In this document: positions 58,150-64,000 of the stretch, in pieces | Layout of the letters: each line of letters starts with the position of its first letter | How positions within the stretch are numbered: the first letter of the stretch is position 1 | From: Erythrobacter sp. UBA1916 | GTDB taxonomy: Bacteria; Pseudomonadota; Alphaproteobacteria; Sphingomonadales; Sphingomonadaceae | Length of the DNA stretch: 64,000 nucleotides | Reading direction: 5' to 3' | NCBI GenBank assembly: GCA_002337385.1 | Contig: DDFY01000032.1 | Coordinates: 110,696-174,695, forward strand | Translations under genes and position numbers: made by a program | Notes under the pieces: model-generated | The model's database searches: none | What the model was told of the DNA's origin: nothing | What the model saw: the letters and a program-made list of their open reading frames with translations, nothing else

Positions 58150-60549
58150 TTAGGCCGCCGACGCGGCTGCAAGCCTCTGGAATCGAATGACTTCCTCAAT
58201 GCTGGTGGGACGCGAGATTCCGAAGCCCTGTGCCACCTGGCAGCCCGAATCGCGCAACAGTTGCAGGGTGTTATCGTCCTCAACACCTTCAGCGACGATC
58301 GTGATTCCCAGATCTTGGCCGAGACGCAGGACATGGTTTACAATTCCCATTGCCTTGGGATCGCTGTCCATCCGGCTGATGAACAGGCGGTCGATCTTCA
58401 GCTCGGAGAAGGGCAGGTACATCAGCGCTTCGAGGCTGGCCGCGCCGACCCCGAAATCGTCCATGGAGATCTTGGTGCCCAGCGCCTTGAGGTCGGCCAG
58501 GATCGCGGCCGCGCGGCTCAGGTCAGCGATGCGATAGGTCTCGGTGATTTCCAGCACGAGCAGACGTGGATCATAGCCCGTTTCCGCGAGAACATCGCGC
58601 ACCATCCGCACGATCGCTCTATCCTGCAAGAGCGTTGCGGAGATGTTCACGGCCACCGGAACCGGGCCGCAGCTGCGCTGCAACTCCTGCCCCGCGCGAC
58701 ACCCGTGGGTTAGCACGTGGCGGGTGAGGTGGCTCATGCGACCAGCGGTCTCGCACTGGCGAATGAATTGGTCAGGAGCGATGTGGCCGCGCTGTGGGTC
58801 ATTCCAGCGCACCAGAGCTTCCACCCCCAACAATGCGCCAGTGGCGACATCGGCCTTGGGCTGGAAGGCGAGGTAGATTTCGCCGTTGGCGAGCGCGGCG
58901 TCGATTCGCGCCTGAAGCGAGATGTTCCAGATCAGGTCCTCATCGCTCGCACTGTCGGCGATGGCGATGGGCTCGAAGGTTTCGTTGGTCTTCTCGGCTG
59001 CAGCAATTCCCGAAGCAAGGCGGCGCCCCACGTGGGGGCTGGCGGTGATGTCGACGCCGAAGGTGATGCCGACGTCGATCGGGGTGTCTCCCACCATCAG
59101 CGGTGAGGCGAACAGCGCGCGCAAGCCTTCGAGGTGATCGCGCAGCAGCGTTGGATCCTTCTCCTCCATCGTCCAGCCGATGAGGTTCCCCTGGCCCAGA
59201 TAGAGCGGGGTGTCCTGTGTCGCGGCCTTCAGTCGGGCGATAATGCGAAGGATATATTCTGCATGCAGCTCGCTCGGGAGCGTGCGGCGTACTTCCTCGA
59301 AGCGGTGGATCTTGGCCACTACGATGGCAGGGACAGTTTCCGAAACCGACCGGTCAGCTTCAAGCGCGGCAAATGTGGGCAATTTGGTGTCCGCATCCAC
59401 CAAGGTGAAGCTCTGTTTCCACATGGCGCGCGCGCGGAATGCCGCGAAGACGAGCAGCAGGGTCAAGGCGCCTGCCCCACTCATGCGGACGGAAAACTGG
59501 GCCGCGATAAGGAAGGCGATCGGAAGGGCAAGCACTGCCGCTCCGTAGCCAATGTGGCGCCAATGCTTGCGCGGGATCAGCGCCAGCAAGGCCAGCAGCA
59601 CGACAAACCCAAACAGCGTTGTCAGGCCATCGATCTGGAGTGTGTGTCCTGCCTTGAGGGTTTCGGCTGCATAGATGTGCACCAGTGAGGGGGGCACCAC
59701 TAACGCCCCCGGCAGGTTAACCGATACGTTGTCGATCGGGTTGATGGCTCCGATGACGACTTTCTTGCCGGCCAGCTGGCTAAGCTGTTCCGGGTTGTCG
59801 TGCAGCACATCAAATCGGTAGCTGGGGATCGAGCGCTGGTCGAAGAAATAGCTGATCCAGAATTTTTCCGGCAGGAACCTGCGGTCACCAGCCAGGCGTT
59901 CGATAAGGTCACCGCCTGCGGGAATGGCCACTTGCGCGTTGGCTGGTGATTGTTGTTCGAGAAAGTACTTTATCGGGTACGAAATCCACACGACGTTGAA
60001 GAGGAAATCGGTCCATACAACCGATCCCACGTCTTCCACGCCCGAGGCGACCGAAGGAACGCTGGAAATCATGCCAGTCGTGCCATCGAAGTTCTGGCTG
60101 CCTTGGCTTACGAGGGCCGCGCGGCCATTGGTGGCGAGCAGGGCATCGCGCAAGGCGGCATCGCTGCCGGGCGCGGAGGCCCGGTCGAACACCATGTCGA
60201 CATAGATTTCCTTGGCTCCGGCGCGGTCGAGCGCCGTGATGAAGCGGGCCAGGTCTTCGCGTCGCCGTGGGTAGGCCGGATCGGTCTGATCCTGCGGGGT
60301 CCCGATAAAGGCAATATCTCCCGAGGCCTTAACCTTGGAAAAGCCGGCCAGCTGATATTGCATGATCTGGCCCACTTGATCGAGCGGAACCAGCAAGGTG
60401 GAAAACTGCAGGACGAGCGCAATCAGGCCGGCCCAGACGACATGCCTTAACCGCTCCCTGTACCCTTGTCTGGGCTTTGATGTCGCTTTCGTCTTGACCA
60501 CCCGTTCACCTTCTGGCGTGCACACCTTCGGCTTTGCGCACTCAGTCAT
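58150..60549 (-). CDS. CHASE2-EAL protein, putative c-di-GMP phosphodiesterase
   Basis: A 799-residue membrane protein: N-terminal membrane helix (about 33-52), a periplasmic CHASE2 sensor (about 55-310: FIGTPQDQTDPAYPRRREDLARFITALDRAGAKEIYVDMVFD), three helices (about 315-385), a GGDEF-like region (about 400-535) without a GGDEF motif, and an EAL domain (about 545-795) with GVEALVRW, NISATLL, EITET, MDDFGVGAASLEALMYLPFSELKIDR and EGVEDDNTLQLL. The EAL residues for metal and catalysis look complete, so it should hydrolyse c-di-GMP, possibly under control of the degenerate domain. It stands alone. Confidence 0.88.
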   Translation of the reverse strand: MTECAKPKVCTPEGERVVKTKATSKPRQGYRERLRHVVWAGLIALVLQFSTLLVPLDQVGQIMQYQLAGFSKVKASGDIAFIGTPQDQTDPAYPRRREDLARFITALDRAGAKEIYVDMVFDRASAPGSDAALRDALLATNGRAALVSQGSQNFDGTTGMISSVPSVASGVEDVGSVVWTDFLFNVVWISYPIKYFLEQQSPANAQVAIPAGGDLIERLAGDRRFLPEKFWISYFFDQRSIPSYRFDVLHDNPEQLSQLAGKKVVIGAINPIDNVSVNLPGALVVPPSLVHIYAAETLKAGHTLQIDGLTTLFGFVVLLALLALIPRKHWRHIGYGAAVLALPIAFLIAAQFSVRMSGAGALTLLLVFAAFRARAMWKQSFTLVDADTKLPTFAALEADRSVSETVPAIVVAKIHRFEEVRRTLPSELHAEYILRIIARLKAATQDTPLYLGQGNLIGWTMEEKDPTLLRDHLEGLRALFASPLMVGDTPIDVGITFGVDITASPHVGRRLASGIAAAEKTNETFEPIAIADSASDEDLIWNISLQARIDAALANGEIYLAFQPKADVATGALLGVEALVRWNDPQRGHIAPDQFIRQCETAGRMSHLTRHVLTHGCRAGQELQRSCGPVPVAVNISATLLQDRAIVRMVRDVLAETGYDPRLLVLEITETYRIADLSRAAAILADLKALGTKISMDDFGVGAASLEALMYLPFSELKIDRLFISRMDSDPKAMGIVNHVLRLGQDLGITIVAEGVEDDNTLQLLRDSGCQVAQGFGISRPTSIEEVIRFQRLAAASAA

Positions 60550-60701
60550 GACATGCTGTGGTTAAGAAGATCTGATGGTCGGAGGGACACAACTACGTGT
60601 CAGCCCCTATTCGCGCAGTACAGCTTGACTCCCGTTCATGCTCGACAGCCTGTTTCTGAACGGTTAGCTAGCCCGAACGCAACAGGGGCCAGGCGCGACA
60701 G

Positions 60702-61367
60702 ATGAAGCTTATTATCGGGAACAAGAACTATTCGAGCTGGTCGCTGCGCGGCTGGCTCGCGGCCAAACAGAGCGGGCTGGCCTTCGAGGAGCTGACCGTG
60801 GCGCTCTATGGCGAGGAGTGGGAAGCGGCCAAGCGCGAGCAGGGGGAGTTCCAGCCGTCGGGCGGCAAGGTGCCGCTGTTGTGGGACGGCGACGTGGTGG
60901 TGTGGGACAGCCTCGCCATCCTCGAATACCTTGCCGACAAGGTCGGCCGCGACCGCTTCTGGCCCAAGGCCGACGAGCCGCGTGCCATGGCCCGCGCAAT
61001 GGTGGCCGAGATGCACAGCTCTTACCATGCGCTGCGCCACAAGTGCCCGATGAACCTGCGGGCCCATGCCACTGTCGAACTTGATGACGAGTTGCGGCGG
61101 GATGTCGTGCGCATCCTTGGCCTGTGGGCGGAAGCGCGCGCGCGCTTCGGCAAAGGGGGGCCGTTCCTGTTCGGCACCTTCAGCGCTGCCGACATCTTCT
61201 ATGCCCCGGTGGTCAGCCGCTTTTTGACCTATGGCTTCACCGTGCCCGGTTTCGCACAGGCCTATATGCAGGCGATCTGGGAGCATGCCTGGATGGAGGA
61301 ATGGGTGGCCGCCGCCGAGGCCGAGGAATGGACCATCTCAGCCTTTGAAGTGGGTGCTACTGCATGA
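60702..61367 (+). CDS. Glutathione S-transferase family protein
   Basis: A 221-residue GST: thioredoxin-like N-terminal half with KLIIGNKNYSSWSLRGWLAAKQSGLAFEEL (catalytic Ser/Tyr region at 10-13) and GGKVPLLWDGDVVVWDSLAILEYLAD (glutathione binding, SxAI motif), then the helical C-terminal half (APVVSRFLTYGF). The NYSSWSLR opening is typical of a proteobacterial GST group of unknown substrate. It overlaps dapE by 4 bp and is probably cotranscribed. The 152-bp gap before it holds no gene. Confidence 0.9.
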   Translation: MKLIIGNKNYSSWSLRGWLAAKQSGLAFEELTVALYGEEWEAAKREQGEFQPSGGKVPLLWDGDVVVWDSLAILEYLADKVGRDRFWPKADEPRAMARAMVAEMHSSYHALRHKCPMNLRAHATVELDDELRRDVVRILGLWAEARARFGKGGPFLFGTFSAADIFYAPVVSRFLTYGFTVPGFAQAYMQAIWEHAWMEEWVAAAEAEEWTISAFEVGATA

Positions 61368-62515
61368 CCCGCGATCCCGTTGACCTGACGCGGGCCCTGC
61401 TCGCCGCCCCCAGTGTGACCCCGGCACGCGGAGAGGTGTTCGACGTGCTCGAAGCCATGCTCACCCGGCTCGGCTTCACGGTCGAGCGCTTCATCCGCGG
61501 TGAGGGCGCGGAAGGCAGTGACGAGGAACCGGTCGAGAACCTGTTCGCAATCCGTCAGGGGGCCGAGGGCAGCCGCCACTTTGCTTTCGCCGGGCATGTC
61601 GATGTTGTGCCGCCGGGTGAGGGCTGGAGCTGCGATCCCTTCGCGCCTGAACTGCGGCAGGTTCCGGGCGGCGAGCTGCTCTATGGGCGCGGCGCGGTCG
61701 ACATGAAGGGGGCGGTGGCCTGCTTCATCGCTGCGCTGGCAGACATCCCCGCCGAGGCAGGCACCGTCAGCCTCATCATCACCGGCGACGAGGAAGGCCC
61801 TGCGCTGCACGGCACGCGCGCGCTGATCGACCATATGCGCGCCCGTGAGACGATCCCCGACCTGATCCTCGTCGGCGAACCGACCAGTGTGAGCCGGCTG
61901 GGCGACATGATGAAGATCGGCCGCCGCGGATCAGTCAACATCTGGCTTGAGGTCGAGGGAACGCAGGGCCACGTCGCCTACCCGCATCTGGCCGATAACC
62001 CGCTGCCCCGGCTTATCGCGATGCTGGCTGAGCTCGATGCACTGGTGCTCGACGAGGGCACCGACTGGTTTCAGGCCAGCAACCTCGAAATCACCGAGAT
62101 CAACGTGCCCAACAAGGCGCACAACGTGATCCCCGGCAAGGCATCGGCGCGCATCTCAATCCGCTTCAACGACCTGCACACGGGCGCGTCGCTGAGCGAG
62201 AAGGTCAGCGCCATTGCCAAGCGGCACGGCGGCAGCGCGCGTCCGGTGATCTCGGGCGAGAGTTTTCTCACCCCGCCGGGGGCTTTCTCCGAACTGATGG
62301 CTACGGCGATTGAGGCGGAGACGGGGATCGTGCCCGAAGCCTCCACCAGCGGCGGCACGTCCGATGCCCGCTTCCTCAAGGATCTTGCCCCGGTGATCGA
62401 ATTCGGGCTGGTCAATGCGACGATGCACAAGACAGATGAGGCCGTAGCGGTTGACGACCTGCACCGATTGACCGCAATCTACCAAAGGATTCTAACCTCC
62501 GCCCTCGATTCTTAG
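61364..62515 (+). CDS. dapE: Succinyl-diaminopimelate desuccinylase
   Basis: Hydrolyses N-succinyl-LL-diaminopimelate to LL-diaminopimelate in lysine and peptidoglycan synthesis. 383 residues of the M20 family: HVDVVPPG (zinc His), YGRGAVDMKGAVA (bridging Asp), ITGDEEGPALHGT (general base and zinc Glu), GRRGSVNIWLEVEGTQGHVAYPHLADNP in the dimer domain and GGTSDARFLKD near the end. ATG 61364 overlaps the GST stop codon. Followed 11 bp later by the symporter gene. Confidence 0.94.
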   Translation: MTRDPVDLTRALLAAPSVTPARGEVFDVLEAMLTRLGFTVERFIRGEGAEGSDEEPVENLFAIRQGAEGSRHFAFAGHVDVVPPGEGWSCDPFAPELRQVPGGELLYGRGAVDMKGAVACFIAALADIPAEAGTVSLIITGDEEGPALHGTRALIDHMRARETIPDLILVGEPTSVSRLGDMMKIGRRGSVNIWLEVEGTQGHVAYPHLADNPLPRLIAMLAELDALVLDEGTDWFQASNLEITEINVPNKAHNVIPGKASARISIRFNDLHTGASLSEKVSAIAKRHGGSARPVISGESFLTPPGAFSELMATAIEAETGIVPEASTSGGTSDARFLKDLAPVIEFGLVNATMHKTDEAVAVDDLHRLTAIYQRILTSALDS

Positions 62516-62526
62516 GAGATTCTTGC

Positions 62527-63762
62527 ATGCGCTTCTGGTTCGCCACCCCGCTCTGGCAGCGCGTGATTGCCGCCCTCGTTCTGGGCATTCTCGTTGGCTA
62601 CCTGTGGGGACCGGGCGCGGAAAGCATCAAGTGGATCGGCGACCTGTTTATCGCCGCGATCAAGATGCTGGTGGTGCCGCTGATCTTCTTCAGCCTGGTG
62701 GCGGGCGTTGCCTCGATTGGCGACCTTAGAAAGCTCGGCGCAGTGGGTGGCCGCGCGGTGATCCTGTTCGTGATCACCGGGCAGATCGCGGTGTGGCTGG
62801 GGCTGGGCCTCGGCACCCTGTTCCAGCCGGGCGCGGGGCTGGATACCTCGGCCATCGAGGTGGGCGAAGTGCCGCAAAGCAATTTCACCAGCTGGACCGA
62901 CATGATCGTGGCCACGGTGCCGGCGAGCCCGGTGCAGGTGATGGCTGATGGCGCGGTGTTGCCGCTGATCGTGTTCTCGCTGTTGATCGGGATCGGCATC
63001 CTGATGGCGAAGGACGAAGGCACGCCGGTCGCGCAGGTCTTCGATTCGGGTTCGGTGGTGATGCAGAAGGTCACGGCCATCGTGATGGAGCTGACCCCTT
63101 TCGGCGTCTTCGCGCTGATCGCCTGGGTGACGGGAACGCTGGGCATTCCCGCGCTGCTGGCGCTGGGGCAGATGGTGGCGCTGAACTATCTCGGCTGCTT
63201 CCTGATGATCGCTGTCGTCTATGTCGGCATGCTGAAATTCATGGCCAAGGTGCCGGTCGTGGCCTTCTTCCGCGGCATGATCGATGCCATCGCGGTGTCG
63301 TATTCGACTGCCTCTTCCAGCGCGACGCTGCCGGTCACCCTGCGCTGCCTTGAGCGCAACGTGGGTGTGGGGCGCAGCGTATCGAGCTTCACCGCCTCGC
63401 TGGGCGCGACGATCAACATGGACGGCACGGCGATGTACCTGGGCCTGGCGACGCTGTTCGGGGCGCAGATTTTCGGGCTCGACCTTGGGTTCAGCGACTA
63501 CATCATCATTGCTGTCACCGCGACGCTGGGCTCGATCGGCGCAGCGGGCATTCCGGGCACGGGCCTCATCATGATGACGCTGGTGATGGGCAGCGTGGGC
63601 GTGCCGCTGGAAACGATCGCCTTCGTGGCCGGCGCCGACCGGATCATGGACATGATGCGCACCACCACCAATGTCACTTCGGATGCGACCATCGCCACCA
63701 CCGTGGCAGCGATGACGGGCGAACTGGATCGGGCCGAGCTGATTTCGGCGGATGATGTTTAG
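62527..63762 (+). CDS. Dicarboxylate/amino acid:cation symporter (DAACS)
   Basis: A 411-residue transporter of the GltP/DctA family, moving glutamate, aspartate or C4-dicarboxylates with protons or sodium. About eight helices plus two re-entrant hairpins; signature pieces are YSTASSSATLPVTLRC (hairpin 1 serine-rich motif, about 258-273), NMDGTAMYLG (about 297) and GIPGTGLIMMTLVM (hairpin 2). SD AGGAG at 62515 lies ahead of ATG 62527. It ends the plus-strand run GST-dapE-symporter. Confidence 0.93.
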   Translation: MRFWFATPLWQRVIAALVLGILVGYLWGPGAESIKWIGDLFIAAIKMLVVPLIFFSLVAGVASIGDLRKLGAVGGRAVILFVITGQIAVWLGLGLGTLFQPGAGLDTSAIEVGEVPQSNFTSWTDMIVATVPASPVQVMADGAVLPLIVFSLLIGIGILMAKDEGTPVAQVFDSGSVVMQKVTAIVMELTPFGVFALIAWVTGTLGIPALLALGQMVALNYLGCFLMIAVVYVGMLKFMAKVPVVAFFRGMIDAIAVSYSTASSSATLPVTLRCLERNVGVGRSVSSFTASLGATINMDGTAMYLGLATLFGAQIFGLDLGFSDYIIIAVTATLGSIGAAGIPGTGLIMMTLVMGSVGVPLETIAFVAGADRIMDMMRTTTNVTSDATIATTVAAMTGELDRAELISADDV

Positions 63763-63805
63763 GGGGCTGACAAACCTAAGACGCCCCTTGCTCGATCAAA
63801 ATTGG

Positions 63806-64000
63806 TCAGATTGCTTTCGGTAAGCGCCGGTCAGTTAGAGATCGCCCAAAATTATGGAACGGTAGCTCTATCAAACGATAAGTGAGCGTTGAAATAGCTA
63901 GAGTGCCCAAGACTGTAAGTGCAAGTAAAGCCAGAGAGAGGGTGGCATCACTTAAGCCTTTATTTTTTAGGAGGTTGAGAGCCTGATCCGAAACTAAGTT
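63806..64000 (-). CDS. 3' end of an acyltransferase-3 gene (partial)
   Basis: A minus-strand frame open from the right edge to TGA at 63808..63806 encodes 64 residues: a last membrane helix (LSLALLALTVLGTLAISTLT) and then YRLIELPFHNFGRSLTDRRL, the usual end of OatA/NodX-type O-acyltransferases (Y-R-x-I-E-x-P-F). The N-terminal part lies outside the window. Its DNA is markedly more AT-rich than the rest of the window, as often seen in surface-polysaccharide islands gained by transfer. Confidence 0.65.
   Translation of the reverse strand, partial: NLVSDQALNLLKNKGLSDATLSLALLALTVLGTLAISTLTYRLIELPFHNFGRSLTDRRLPKAI

Noticed and set aside
60586..60605. GACAC-N6-GTGTC hairpin upstream of the GST gene, considered as a riboswitch or operator
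   Set aside because: Five base pairs only, with no match to a riboswitch core that I know.

Overview
The window looks like a 64 kb piece of chromosome from a GC-rich alphaproteobacterium of the Sphingomonadales, most likely the Erythrobacter/Porphyrobacter side of that order. The evidence is the gene block rpmH-rnpA-yidD-yidC-engB, a UPF0262 protein, a CC_3452-like small secreted protein, three large TonB-dependent receptors, frequent GTG/TTG starts and the general protein style. I see no rRNA, tRNA, CRISPR array, insertion sequence or prophage. The assignment to a family is inference from gene content.

Region 1 (1-6.1 kb) is the most striking part: a histidine kinase and an NtrC-type (sigma-54 activator) response regulator sit between three transcription units, each with its own -24/-12 (GG-N10-GC) promoter. 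The targets are a YfdX-like exported protein plus a second small gene, a tandem pair of small secreted proteins, and a DUF1269-type membrane protein. Inverted repeats sharing sequence between sites lie 75-100 bp upstream of these promoters. It reads as a compact, self-contained envelope-stress style regulon.

Region 2 (6.2-11.8 kb) carries a periplasmic dipeptidyl-peptidase IV, a lipoprotein 5'-nucleotidase, a bile-acid:sodium-symporter-like transporter and a TetR regulator. Region 3 (11.9-31 kb) looks like a catabolic island for phenolic compounds: an operon with two VAO/PCMH-type flavoproteins, each paired with a small cytochrome c, around a twin-arginine protein in the position of the P. 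putida pchX gene. Then follow a TonB receptor, a secreted SurE-like protein, an aldehyde dehydrogenase, a GMC oxidoreductase, a MarR regulator, a second TonB receptor, and a secreted VOC-fusion protein with its own MarR regulator. A 26-bp perfect palindrome precedes the flavoprotein operon.

Region 4 (31-40 kb) has manA with a membrane acyltransferase, a TauE/SafE permease, a Tat-exported aminotransferase with a beta-propeller protein, and a third TonB receptor divergent from a membrane-anchored ToxR/CadC-like regulator with repeated GTAAC/GTTAC motifs between them. Region 5 (40-64 kb) is mostly housekeeping: ftsH, an orphan ParA, rpoZ, dnaB, cdd, rpmJ, a ComM/YifB ATPase, rpmH-rnpA-yidD-yidC-engB, a CHASE2-EAL protein, a GST, dapE and a DAACS symporter. 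It also holds a tiny transcription unit for a 16-residue peptide (58.0 kb), T-tailed hairpins just upstream of both rpmJ and rpmH, a degenerate GH25 protein, and at the right edge the AT-richer 3' end of an acyltransferase gene.
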